35,473 nucleotides of DNA from an uncultured Gammaproteobacteria bacterium (GCA_913030615.1 CAJWCW010000008.1:1-35473), one strand, 5' to 3'; positions 24,463 through 32,685 are shown, counted from the first letter of the stretch. Notes: generated by a model not told the origin, from the letters alone. Numbers and translations: made by a program.

Positions 24463-26549
24463 TGCTGACAATCGGCTTGGTTGGCAATCCAAACAGCGGT
24501 AAATCCACGGTGTTTAATGCCCTCACCGGCGCTCGCCAGCGCGTTGGCAACTGGCCCGGTGTCACCGTGGAAAGAAAGTCGGGTCAATTCGTTCACCAAG
24601 AAAACACGTTTGAGGTTATCGACCTACCAGGTACTTACAGCCTCGACTCGGGCGACGCTACCGAAGCAATCGACGAGCGAATTGCACGTGAATTCATTTC
24701 CGGGCCGTCCGTAGACGTCATCGTCAACGTTATTGACGCCACCAGCCTATCCCGAGGCATTTTCCTGACCACACAATTGCGCGAAAAATCGACACCCGTT
24801 GTGGTCGCGCTCAATATGCTCGACAGCGCCGAACGACTGGGCGTCGAGATCGACGTCCCACAACTCGCCAAGGATCTTGCCTGTCCCGTGATTCCCATGG
24901 TCGCCACCCGAAATCGCGGTATCGAGGAACTAAAGAACAGTTTATGCGCGGTCACGTACCGATCATTTTCCGTTCTTGACGACTCGGCCGAGCGCTACGC
25001 GTTGATTGACGAAGTCGTTGAACGCAGCGTGGTCGAATCCAAACAAACGCGTCCAATTACCGACCGCATAGACCAATTGGTATTAAACCGGTACTTCGCC
25101 TTTCCATTTTTTCTTGGGGTGATGTACCTGATGTTTATGTTTACGATCAACGTCGGTTCGGCTTTTATCGATTTCTTTGATATTGCCGGCAACGCCCTAT
25201 TTGTTGACGGTCCACGAACGCTTCTTGGACAAATCGGATTTCCCGCTTGGCTCACGACTTTCATTGCCGATGGAATCGGCGGGGGCATCCAGCTGGTCGG
25301 AACCTTCATTCCCGTTATAGCCTGTCTCTTCCTCTTTCTGACCTTTTTAGAAGACACCGGTTACATGGCTCGAGCCGCTTTCGTTTTGGATCGGCTGATG
25401 CAACGGCTTGGCCTCCCCGGCAAATCTTTCGTTCCCTTGATTGTCGGATTTGGTTGCAACGTCCCGGCGGTAATGGCGACACGGAGTCTCGACAATCAGC
25501 CTGACAGAATTCTCACAACGATCATGGCGCCGTTTATGTCGTGTGGTGCACGACTAACGGTGTACGCGCTATTTGCGGCCGCATTCTTTCCCACCAATGG
25601 ACAAAACATCGTTTTCGCGCTCTATTTCATCGGTATTGCTGTCGCTGTCGTTTCGGCAATGGTGGTTCGTCGCCATTTGCTGCATTCAGGCACGTCTACC
25701 TTCATCCTCGAACTTCCCGCTTATCATATGCCCACCCTAAAAGGCGTCCTGATTCATACCTGGCAAAGGCTTTCAGGCTTTGTTACTCGAGCAGGTAAAG
25801 CCATCGTGATCGTGGTGGTGGTTCTAAATGTGGTCAATTCCGTCGGAACCGACGGTAGTTTTGGCAACGAGAACACAGAAGACTCGGTCTTGTCTGCGAT
25901 CGGACGAACGATTACCCCGGCCTTTCGACCCATGGGCATCGACGACGATAATTGGCCAGCCACCGTTGGTATCTTTGCCGGTATCTTTGCGAAGGAGGTA
26001 GTGGTTGGAACCCTCGATGCCCTCTACAGCCAAACCCCCGTGGGCGAAGCAGACTTCAATCTCCTGGACGAATTTGGTGCGGCCGTGCAAACCATTCCGA
26101 AAAACCTTTCCGCACTCGTTTCAACCGTCACGGACCCCCTTGGCTTAGACTTGGGCGAACTCGGGGATACGACAGCGGCTGCAGATAATCAAGCCGTCGA
26201 ACTCAACACAATCACCGCAATGCGCTCATTATTCGACGGCGAATTAGGGGCGTTCAGCTATTTATTGTTCATACTACTTTACATGCCCTGCGTCGCCACG
26301 ATGGGGGTAATCTATAAAGAACTTGGATCCTTCTGGGCTATCTTTAGCACGGCCTGGAGCGTCGTCGTCGCCTACGCTGCCGCGGTCGTTTGTTATCAGG
26401 TCGGCGGCGCCGCCGAGCATCCCCTGCAGACGCTATTTTGGTGCATCACCATGCTCGCTGTTGCAGCGCTCATGTTTACTGCGCTGATCCGATGGGGCAT
26501 TCGGCGCGGAAAAACCGACACTCTCATACCGGTGATGCACGTGGATTGA
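24462..26549 (+). CDS. feoB: FeoB, ferrous iron transporter
   Basis: A 695-residue FeoB. The N-terminal G domain has G1 GNPNSGKST (8-16), switch WPGVTVE (31-37), G3 DLPG (54-57) and G4 NMLD (118-121). The rest is the polytopic channel with two Gate-like repeats: FVPLIVGFGCNVPAVMATRS with its metal-path Cys, and the later FAGIFAKEVVVGTLDALYS. It imports Fe2+ across the inner membrane. The length is slightly below the 773 of E. coli FeoB. No FeoC gene follows; the next gene is convergent bfr. Confidence 0.96.
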   Translation: MLTIGLVGNPNSGKSTVFNALTGARQRVGNWPGVTVERKSGQFVHQENTFEVIDLPGTYSLDSGDATEAIDERIAREFISGPSVDVIVNVIDATSLSRGIFLTTQLREKSTPVVVALNMLDSAERLGVEIDVPQLAKDLACPVIPMVATRNRGIEELKNSLCAVTYRSFSVLDDSAERYALIDEVVERSVVESKQTRPITDRIDQLVLNRYFAFPFFLGVMYLMFMFTINVGSAFIDFFDIAGNALFVDGPRTLLGQIGFPAWLTTFIADGIGGGIQLVGTFIPVIACLFLFLTFLEDTGYMARAAFVLDRLMQRLGLPGKSFVPLIVGFGCNVPAVMATRSLDNQPDRILTTIMAPFMSCGARLTVYALFAAAFFPTNGQNIVFALYFIGIAVAVVSAMVVRRHLLHSGTSTFILELPAYHMPTLKGVLIHTWQRLSGFVTRAGKAIVIVVVVLNVVNSVGTDGSFGNENTEDSVLSAIGRTITPAFRPMGIDDDNWPATVGIFAGIFAKEVVVGTLDALYSQTPVGEADFNLLDEFGAAVQTIPKNLSALVSTVTDPLGLDLGELGDTTAAADNQAVELNTITAMRSLFDGELGAFSYLLFILLYMPCVATMGVIYKELGSFWAIFSTAWSVVVAYAAAVVCYQVGGAAEHPLQTLFWCITMLAVAALMFTALIRWGIRRGKTDTLIPVMHVD

Positions 26550-26572
26550 GAAATAATGCGCTTTATTGCTCA
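26547..26572. terminator. 26-base palindrome spanning both stop codons of feoB and bfr
   Basis: The stretch from the feoB TGA (26547-26549) to the bfr TGA (26570-26572, minus) is an imperfect palindrome centred on GCGC, with 11 of 13 base pairs matching; the outer arms are TGAG and CTCA. It could be a compact bidirectional terminator, though it is AT-rich inside and has no T-run beyond it. Confidence 0.4.
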
Positions 26573-27049
26573 ACTTGGGACAGAGATCTGCGACTGAATG
26601 TAGTTCTCGATACCTGTTTTATCGATCAGTTCAAGTTGCGTTTCGATCCAGTCGACGTGCTCTTCCTCTGATTCGAGAATAGATTCAAATAATTCCCGGC
26701 TGACGTAATCGTTACTTGTTTCTGCAAATGCGATGGAATCGCGAAGATCGGGCATCGCCGCATTCTCAAGAGCCAAGTCACACTCGAGCATCTCCTTCAC
26801 GCCCTCCCCGATCATCAGCTTGCCCAAATCTTGCAAATTCGGAAGACCATCAAGAAACAAAATCCGTTCGATCAACGCATCAGCGTGTTGCATTTCGTCA
26901 ATCGATTCTTTTTTTTCGTATTCGCCGATTCGCTCTAATCCCCAGTCAGAGAACATCTTGGCGTGAAGGAAGTACTGATTGACCGCCGTCAGCTCGTTCT
27001 TTAGAGCGCGATTTAGATGGATGATGATGTCTGAGTCTTGTGGCTTCAT
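26570..27049 (-). CDS. bfr: Bacterioferritin
   Basis: A 159-residue haem-containing ferritin very close to E. coli Bfr. Ferroxidase ligands are E19, E52, H55, E95, E128 and H131 (one residue later than in E. coli), and Met53 in IDEMQHAD is the haem ligand. NQYFLHAKMFSDWGLERI and DGLPNLQDLGKL are near-identical family blocks. It stores iron as a 24-mer shell. It faces feoB convergently and shares a promoter gap with bfd. GAGGA precedes the ATG. Confidence 0.96.
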   Translation of the reverse strand: MKPQDSDIIIHLNRALKNELTAVNQYFLHAKMFSDWGLERIGEYEKKESIDEMQHADALIERILFLDGLPNLQDLGKLMIGEGVKEMLECDLALENAAMPDLRDSIAFAETSNDYVSRELFESILESEEEHVDWIETQLELIDKTGIENYIQSQISVPS

Positions 27050-27111
27050 GAGAAGTCCTCTATTGAAGCGCTCATCGTACCCTCGAACTGCATCAATGTA
27101 TATCTAAGTTA

Positions 27112-27183
27112 TTGATATTGCTAATAAAAATCGTTAACAGATGCCAATAAAACGCAGTCACATTTGTAGTTGATATTGCTAAT
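27112..27183. repeat. Perfect 14-base direct repeat in the bfr-bfd gap
   Basis: TTGATATTGCTAAT occurs at 27112-27125 and again at 27170-27183, 58 bases apart start to start. Each copy forms the left part of a Fur-box-like sequence. The arrangement suggests two bound Fur dimers controlling divergent bfr and bfd. Confidence 0.85.
27114..27132 (+). promoter_or_regulatory. Fur-box-like site, bfr side
   Basis: GATATTGCTAATAAAAATC matches 14 of 19 positions of the classical Fur box by hand alignment. It lies about 65 bases upstream of the bfr ATG (27049, minus). Confidence 0.55.
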
Positions 27184-27190
27184 CATTCTC
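27172..27190 (+). promoter_or_regulatory. Fur box upstream of bfd
   Basis: GATATTGCTAATCATTCTC matches 16 of 19 positions of the classical Fur box by hand alignment, the best in the window. It ends 18 bases before the bfd ATG. It overlaps a possible promoter (TTGATA at 27170-27175, TACACT at 27194-27199, 18-base spacer), the expected arrangement for iron repression of bfd. Confidence 0.7.
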
Positions 27191-27208
27191 ATTTACACTT
27201 CGAATACG

Positions 27209-27409
27209 ATGTATATATGTCTTTGCCATGCGGTGAGAACCGTCGAAATCAACGATGCTGTAGCTGCCGGTCATCGTGATCTTGAGGCCATCGCCAAAGA
27301 ACTTGGCGTTGCAACAAGCTGTGGAACATGTGCAGGACACGCACAAGCAATAATCGACTCAGCTCTCGCTAACGATATACCCAACGAAACCCAATATTAC
27401 GCCGCCTGA
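27209..27409 (+). CDS. bfd: Bacterioferritin-associated ferredoxin Bfd
   Basis: A 66-residue [2Fe-2S] protein of the BFD-like family. Cysteines C4, C6, C38 and C41 (YICLCHAV and TSCGTCAGHA) give the cluster pattern. It reduces the bacterioferritin core so that stored iron can be released. ATG 27209 is chosen because homologues begin MY/MYVCLC; an earlier in-frame start would place the coding region over the Fur box. It is divergent from bfr. Confidence 0.93.
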   Translation: MYICLCHAVRTVEINDAVAAGHRDLEAIAKELGVATSCGTCAGHAQAIIDSALANDIPNETQYYAA

Positions 27410-27476
27410 TCTCGCACCGTTTCGACCACCCTAGGCTTCATCTCACCGCGCGACCCCTCGGTTTCGCACCTCGCCT

Positions 27477-27495
27477 GTCCGATAAGATTCCGGAC
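27477..27495. other. Convergent bfd-glcF gap with weak hairpin
   Basis: The 110-base gap 27410-27519 holds no gene. GTCCG (27477-27481) and CGGAC (27491-27495) could form a 5-bp stem with a 9-base loop. No T-run follows, so a terminator role is doubtful. Confidence 0.2.
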
Positions 27496-27519
27496 CCTTC
27501 AACCCGAAACCGCTCCGCT

Positions 27520-28686
27520 TCAACGAAGAAGTTCGAGCCAATGAACAACCGGGACATCGGCGACCGTACCGATATGCATTTGGCAACCGACATTGGCAGT
27601 CGCGATCAACTCGGGTTGGTTTGCCATTAACGAATCGATCTTTCGCTGCCGCAGTTGACGAGAAAGTTCCGGTTGTTCAATGGAGTACACCCCCGCAGAT
27701 CCGCAACATAGATGAACGTCTTTTACCGGAACCAATTCATACCCAGTTTTCGTCAAGATGGATTCAACCACGCCTTGAAGTCGTTGACCGTGTTGCAAAG
27801 TACATGGTGGATGCCATGCCACCCGCGTGATGTCCTTTCGTTTCTTAGCAAACGTAAACGTTTGCAGATACTCCACCGCGTCCACAACCTTCGCCGAAAA
27901 CGCGCGGCCCTCGTCCGAACCAAGTAAACGTCCATATTCCTTAAGCGTCACGCCGCAACCGCTCGCCGTCGAAATCACCGTCTGAAGCCCCGAGGAATCG
28001 AGCGCCCGCACGTTTTTCTGCATTTGGTTCAAAGCATCGTCATGGAGACCCGCATGCAATTCCATTCCACCGCAACAACGCGTTTCGTCAGAAAAGCGAA
28101 AGGCAATTCCCCTTGTTTGAAGCAAGCCCGCCAGATGATCGTTGACTTCGGGGGTGACGACACTTTGAACGCAACCCCTCATGATCAAGACTGAGGCATT
28201 GTCCGATCCAACCGATTCACCCCTACGAGGCAAATATGCGAGTGTCTCGCGCAAAGACGCGGGCAAAATGAACCGTACCGGGCGGCCCAACCGCATGATC
28301 AAACGAAGCCAATTCGGGTGACGTACGAGAACGAGCAACAGCTTCGTCATCCACCCAGGTTTCGAAACTCCACTGCGCCGCAAAAAGTCCCGACCGATTT
28401 CGGCCAGCTCGCCGTATTCAACCCCGGACGGGCACGTCGTCTCACACGCCCGACACGTCAAGCAGCGATCAAGATGGTTAGCCGCAATACGATTGGCGGT
28501 GCCGCTTTCCAACAAATCTTTGATGAGGTAAATCCGCCCGCGCGGACCATCCAACTCGTCGCCGCGTTCAAGATACGTCGGACAGGTCGCATTGCAGAAT
28601 CCGCAATGCACACAACGCCTAAGTATCTGATCTGCCCTGCGGCCAGTTTCGGTTTCCAGAAACGTTGCAGGTAGCTTCGTTTGCAC
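27520..28686 (-). CDS. glcF: Glycolate oxidase iron-sulfur subunit GlcF
   Basis: A 388-residue subunit with two CxxCxxCxxxCP motifs for [4Fe-4S] clusters (C25/28/31/35 and C75/78/81/85). Two CCG boxes (TRCCGGME and LCCGSAG) mark the heterodisulfide-reductase-like C-terminal domains. It carries electrons from the flavin subunits GlcD and GlcE to the quinone pool. The GTG start at 28686 directly abuts the glcE stop (no gap), so the genes are co-translated. It is last in the glcDEF operon. Confidence 0.95.
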   Translation of the reverse strand: MQTKLPATFLETETGRRADQILRRCVHCGFCNATCPTYLERGDELDGPRGRIYLIKDLLESGTANRIAANHLDRCLTCRACETTCPSGVEYGELAEIGRDFLRRSGVSKPGWMTKLLLVLVRHPNWLRLIMRLGRPVRFILPASLRETLAYLPRRGESVGSDNASVLIMRGCVQSVVTPEVNDHLAGLLQTRGIAFRFSDETRCCGGMELHAGLHDDALNQMQKNVRALDSSGLQTVISTASGCGVTLKEYGRLLGSDEGRAFSAKVVDAVEYLQTFTFAKKRKDITRVAWHPPCTLQHGQRLQGVVESILTKTGYELVPVKDVHLCCGSAGVYSIEQPELSRQLRQRKIDSLMANQPELIATANVGCQMHIGTVADVPVVHWLELLR

Positions 28687-29721
28687 TTAAACAACCATCC
28701 CACGATTAAAAATATCTTGCGGGTCAAACGCAGCTTTAAGCCGACGTACATACTTGTCTGCTGTGCTGATCGACTTCGAAGAATCACCGGCCACGTTTCG
28801 AAACGGCGTCGCATGCTCGCCCTCACCAAACTCGATCGGGGACTGGGCATCGTCCATGTACGCCCACACCTGAGCCCCGGCCCATTCGACCAATTGCTCT
28901 TGAGAACTCTCCGAACGCGGTCTGGATCCTCGCGCTAGTGAAATCCGCCATAGCGGACGATTCCCCTGAAAAAATGGATGCTCGTGATCTCGAACTTGAT
29001 CCCAAAAAGACTCTTCGACCTCTACGTCGGCACCCAGTGCTTCTGACGCATCTTCAACGGCTGCTTCGTTTCCTGAAAGACGGACGTATAGACGATTATC
29101 GACGTAGCACGAGCCGCTAATCGGAAAGGGTTTGTGAAGAAGATTGAGCGAACGACGGCGAGCTTCAACGTGATCAACGGCGGCGACGACCGTACGGGTG
29201 TATTCCGGTCTGGGTAGCACTTTAAGACTGGCGCTTAGGATTAGTCCAAGGGTTCCTCGTGCTCCCACCATCAGGCGGGAAACATCGTAACCGGCAACAT
29301 TCTTCATGACCTGGCCACCGAACTGCATCCGCTCGCCATAGCCATTAACCAACTCCACGCCCAATAAGCCGTCTCGAACGGAGCCTTGCCATGGGCGAGC
29401 AGGGCCAGAAAAGCCCACGGCAATAGCACCCCCAAGCGTACCCTTGCCCCCAAAACGCGGGGGATCACAAGCCAGCATTTGATTCTCGGCACCAAGGACC
29501 GCGTCCAATTCGCTCAACAAGGTGCCCGCGCGGGCTGTGACAACAAGCTCATCAGGCCGATATTCAATAATTCCTGCGTGACCACGAGTTGAAAGTAACT
29601 CGCCGTCAGCGCGCGGACCGAGAAAGGCTTTGCTGGCTTCACCTTCAATGGAGACCGCTCGATCGCTGTCCATTGCGGAGCGCACATGGGCCATAAGCCG
29701 TTCCGAATCATCCCCTGTCAT
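28687..29721 (-). CDS. glcE: Glycolate oxidase FAD-binding subunit GlcE
   Basis: A 344-residue FAD-binding (PCMH-type) protein. GTLGGAIAVGFSGPARPWQG and MKNVAGYDVSRLMVGARGTL are the flavin-binding stretches, and KAAFDPQDIFNRG ends the protein as in GlcD. It is the shorter of the two flavin-fold subunits of glycolate oxidase. The ATG at 29721 overlaps the glcD stop (TGATG), preferred over a TTG one codon earlier. Confidence 0.94.
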   Translation of the reverse strand: MTGDDSERLMAHVRSAMDSDRAVSIEGEASKAFLGPRADGELLSTRGHAGIIEYRPDELVVTARAGTLLSELDAVLGAENQMLACDPPRFGGKGTLGGAIAVGFSGPARPWQGSVRDGLLGVELVNGYGERMQFGGQVMKNVAGYDVSRLMVGARGTLGLILSASLKVLPRPEYTRTVVAAVDHVEARRRSLNLLHKPFPISGSCYVDNRLYVRLSGNEAAVEDASEALGADVEVEESFWDQVRDHEHPFFQGNRPLWRISLARGSRPRSESSQEQLVEWAGAQVWAYMDDAQSPIEFGEGEHATPFRNVAGDSSKSISTADKYVRRLKAAFDPQDIFNRGMVV

Positions 29722-31175
29722 CAAAAGCGTTCCAGTTCAGGGTGCGGCACTTTGCCTTCGTGAACGTGCATACCACCTAATTCCGAACAACGGGCAAGGG
29801 CCGGGACTGCCTTACCAGGATTCATCAACGCCCCGGGGTCAAACGCGGCTTTTAAGCGATGAAATTGATTGAGCTCGGCCTCGCTAAACTGGAGACACAT
29901 TTGATCAAGCTTTTCCACGCCAACGCCATGTTCGCCGGTAATCGTGCCACCCACGGCAACACAATATTCAAGGATTTTTCCGCCAAATGCTTCAGCCCGC
30001 TGAAGCTCGCCTTCTTTATTCGCATCGTAAAGCACCAGGGGGTGGAGGTTGCCGTCTCCGGCATGAAAAACGTTAGCAACAGGCAACTGATAAACCGTCG
30101 ACAAGCGTGTTATTTCGGACAACACCCGTCCAATCGCATGCCGAGGTACCGAACCATCCATGCAGTAGTAGTCTGGCGCGAGTCTTCCCACCGCCGGAAA
30201 GGCCGCCTTCCGGCCCTTCCAAAAGAGTTCGCACTCTTCTTCCGTAGTAGCCGTACGGACATTGATCGCCCCTTTAGCCTTCATGATGTCGGAAACGCGA
30301 TCCGCGTCGGCCTCAACTTGGCTCGCGCTTCCATCCAATTCACACAGGAGAATCGCAGCCGCATCGATGGGATATCCAGCATGCACGTATTCCTCCGCGG
30401 CCCGTATCGCGAGGGCATCCATCATCTCTAGGCCAGCCGGAATCACCCCATCACCGATAATGGCGCTGACTGAATCACCCGCCTTAGGAAGGTCATCGTA
30501 GACCCCAAGCAAAACTCGTTTATCCGGGGGTTCGGGTAAAAGCTTGACCGTCACTTGAGTCACAACCCCAAGCATTCCTTCCGACCCCATCATCAGGGCC
30601 AACAGATCGTATCCAGGGCTGTCATAGGTCTTACCGCCAAGGACCAGCTCTTCGCCCTCGATCGTTTGCACGCGAATACCCAATACGTTGTGAACCGTCA
30701 ATCCGTATTTTAGACAATGCACTCCGCCAGAATTTTCCGCGACGTTGCCGCCAATACTGCACGCAATCTGAGAGGACGGATCGGGTGCGTAGTAGAGTCC
30801 GTGCTCGCGCACGGCATCTGAAATCGCAAGGTTGGTGACGCCTGGCTCAACGGTTGCCGTGCAAGCTTCTAGATCAACTTCAATGACTTTCCTCATCTTC
30901 GACATGGTGAGTAAAACACCATCCCGTATCGGCCGAGCCCCACCCGACAATCCTGTCCCTGCACCGCGAGTGACAACGGGAACGTCGTGATCGTGGGAAA
31001 TTTGGAGCACCGAGCGCACTTGTTCAACGTTTTCGGGTAGCACAACAACCCATGGCCGTTCACGGAAGGCCGTAATTCCATCGGTTTCGAACGGCCGCAC
31101 TGCAGCCTGATCAGTGATGATCGACTGTGGCGGTAAATGAGTCCGAAAAAGCTCCAGCACCCGTGGATTAGACAT
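29721..31175 (-). CDS. glcD: Glycolate oxidase subunit GlcD (FAD-linked)
   Basis: A 484-residue FAD-linked 2-hydroxyacid oxidase. VTRGAGTGLSGGARP is the FAD pyrophosphate loop, GNVAENSGGVHCLKYG the flavin region, HAGDGNLHP and TGEHGVGVEKL the C-terminal catalytic blocks. It oxidises glycolate (and probably D-lactate) to glyoxylate, first gene of glcDEF. No glcC regulator or malate synthase is in view. ATG 31175 is used; a GTG two codons earlier is also possible. It is divergent from the dihydroorotase gene. Confidence 0.95.
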   Translation of the reverse strand: MSNPRVLELFRTHLPPQSIITDQAAVRPFETDGITAFRERPWVVVLPENVEQVRSVLQISHDHDVPVVTRGAGTGLSGGARPIRDGVLLTMSKMRKVIEVDLEACTATVEPGVTNLAISDAVREHGLYYAPDPSSQIACSIGGNVAENSGGVHCLKYGLTVHNVLGIRVQTIEGEELVLGGKTYDSPGYDLLALMMGSEGMLGVVTQVTVKLLPEPPDKRVLLGVYDDLPKAGDSVSAIIGDGVIPAGLEMMDALAIRAAEEYVHAGYPIDAAAILLCELDGSASQVEADADRVSDIMKAKGAINVRTATTEEECELFWKGRKAAFPAVGRLAPDYYCMDGSVPRHAIGRVLSEITRLSTVYQLPVANVFHAGDGNLHPLVLYDANKEGELQRAEAFGGKILEYCVAVGGTITGEHGVGVEKLDQMCLQFSEAELNQFHRLKAAFDPGALMNPGKAVPALARCSELGGMHVHEGKVPHPELERF

Positions 31176-31231
31176 GTGCACCGACTGTCCAAGAATTTCT
31201 CATCATACAACCGTCACGATTCGTTCATAGA

Positions 31232-31303
31232 GCCCCGACCCCACAGCATAGTGTAGCTGCATTCGAGAGAGACTCCGTTTGCGATAGACCGCTGTGGCGG
31301 GGC
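31232..31303 (+). promoter_or_regulatory. Long inverted repeat in the dihydroorotase leader
   Basis: GCCCCG (31232-31237) plus CCACAGC (31241-31247) pair with GCTGTGG (31291-31297) plus CGGGGC (31298-31303). That is 13 base pairs with a 3-base bulge (ACC) on the left arm and a 43-base loop. The right arm ends 15 bases before the AGGGGG ribosome site of the gene at 31331. It could be an RNA leader structure controlling the pyrimidine gene or an operator shared with glcD. It does not resemble a simple terminator. Confidence 0.5.
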
Positions 31304-31330
31304 AAACTTAGCGCAAAAGGGGGAAGCACA

Positions 31331-32659
31331 TTGCCTTACGATCTTGTTATCAAAAATGCACGTCTGGTCAACGAAGGCTCCATTACTGAAGGAGATCTCG
31401 CAATCGAATCCGGTCGCATCGCTCAAATCGACGGCTCTCTTAGTGCGGCGAATGAGCTCGACGCGGCCGGGTCATGGCTCGTCCCCGGTATGATCGACGA
31501 CCAGGTTCATTTTCGTGAGCCTGGTTTCGAGCACAAAGGCAGTATTGAGACGGATTCCCGAGCTGCCATCGCTGGTGGCGTCACCAGTTACATGGAGATG
31601 CCGAACTGCAATCCCCTAACTACGAATGCCAAAGCTCTACAAGATAAGCACGATCGGGCGGCAAAGCACTCGTTAGCAAACTACGGCTTTTATCTTGGCG
31701 CGACTAACGACAACCTTGAAGACATTAAATCGATCGATCCATTCAGCGCCTGCGGCATCAAGGTATTCATGGGGGCGTCGACCGGTAATATGTTGGTCGA
31801 CGACCCCGACACACTCAATGGGATTTTTTCCTCCGCACCGATACTCATTGCCACCCATTGCGAAAACACACCCATGATTTTGGCGAACGAAGCTCGTGCA
31901 CGAGAACAATTCGGCAACGACGTCCCGTTCATTGAACATGCAAACATCCGCTCGGCTGAAGCGTGTTACGCATCGTCTTCATTCGCGGTCGAGCTAGCGC
32001 GTACGCACGGCGCGCGTCTCCACATACTCCATTTGACGACCGCCCGCGAAATGGACTTGTTCAACCCCGGTCCAATCGAAGCTAAGACCATTACCGCTGA
32101 AGCGTGTGTTCACCATCTTTTTTGTAACGACAGTTGGTACGCGACGCGAGGCGCCGACGTCAAATGCAACCCTGCCATTAAACGGCGTGCCGACCAGGAA
32201 GCTCTTCTTACCGCGGTGGTTGAAGACCGGATCGATGTCATTGCCACCGATCATGCGCCCCATACGGTTGAGGAGAAGGCACAAGCCTACTTTGAAGTGC
32301 CAGCTGGATTACCCCTCGTTCAGCACGCATTACTCACATTGATAGAGCACGTAAAAAACGAGGTCATGAGCATTGAAAAAGTAGTCCAAAAAACCGCGCA
32401 CGCGCCGGCACAGCTTTTCGACGTCAGTCGCCGCGGTTACCTTCGCGAAGGTTATTGGGCAGATCTAGTCATCATCGATCCGGATCGGGAGACGGTCGTA
32501 GACGACGAGCCAATATACGCCAAGTGCGGCTGGTCTCCGTTCAATGGTCTTACGTTCAGGTCCCGCATAACGCACACGCTTGTGAACGGAAAACTCGTTT
32601 ACAAAGACGGCGAAATAATTAGCGATTCACCTGCCATGGCACTGGCTTACGATCGCTAA
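31331..32659 (+). CDS. Dihydroorotase (cyclic amidohydrolase family)
   Basis: A 442-residue metal-dependent cyclic amidohydrolase, most like dihydroorotase (ring closure of carbamoyl-aspartate in UMP synthesis). Visible are DDQVHFREPG (56-65), Lys144 in GIKVFMGASTGN as the carboxylated lysine, H176 (ATHCE), H234 (HILHLTT) and D307 (ATDHAPHT). The first His of the HxH pair is Gln58, a variant I recall from some bacterial dihydroorotases. Other hydantoinase-like activities are possible. The start is TTG 31331, set by GGGGG at 31319-31323, 7 bases away. Confidence 0.88.
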   Translation: MPYDLVIKNARLVNEGSITEGDLAIESGRIAQIDGSLSAANELDAAGSWLVPGMIDDQVHFREPGFEHKGSIETDSRAAIAGGVTSYMEMPNCNPLTTNAKALQDKHDRAAKHSLANYGFYLGATNDNLEDIKSIDPFSACGIKVFMGASTGNMLVDDPDTLNGIFSSAPILIATHCENTPMILANEARAREQFGNDVPFIEHANIRSAEACYASSSFAVELARTHGARLHILHLTTAREMDLFNPGPIEAKTITAEACVHHLFCNDSWYATRGADVKCNPAIKRRADQEALLTAVVEDRIDVIATDHAPHTVEEKAQAYFEVPAGLPLVQHALLTLIEHVKNEVMSIEKVVQKTAHAPAQLFDVSRRGYLREGYWADLVIIDPDRETVVDDEPIYAKCGWSPFNGLTFRSRITHTLVNGKLVYKDGEIISDSPAMALAYDR

Positions 32660-32677
32660 TATCAGCGCATTAGCGCT
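32654..32677. terminator. Overlapping hairpins between convergent genes
   Basis: CGCTAAT (32654-32660) pairs with ATTAGCG (32669-32675, 8-base loop). Alternatively AGCGC (32664-32668) pairs with GCGCT (32673-32677, 4-base loop). The first stem includes the dihydroorotase stop codon. No T-run follows. It is a candidate bidirectional terminator between the dihydroorotase and CmcJ-like genes. Confidence 0.35.
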
Positions 32678-32685
32678 TATGTTGC

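Noticed and set aside
27170-27208. Longer start for bfd
   Set aside because: It would add 13 hydrophobic residues encoded by the Fur box; family members begin at MYICLC.
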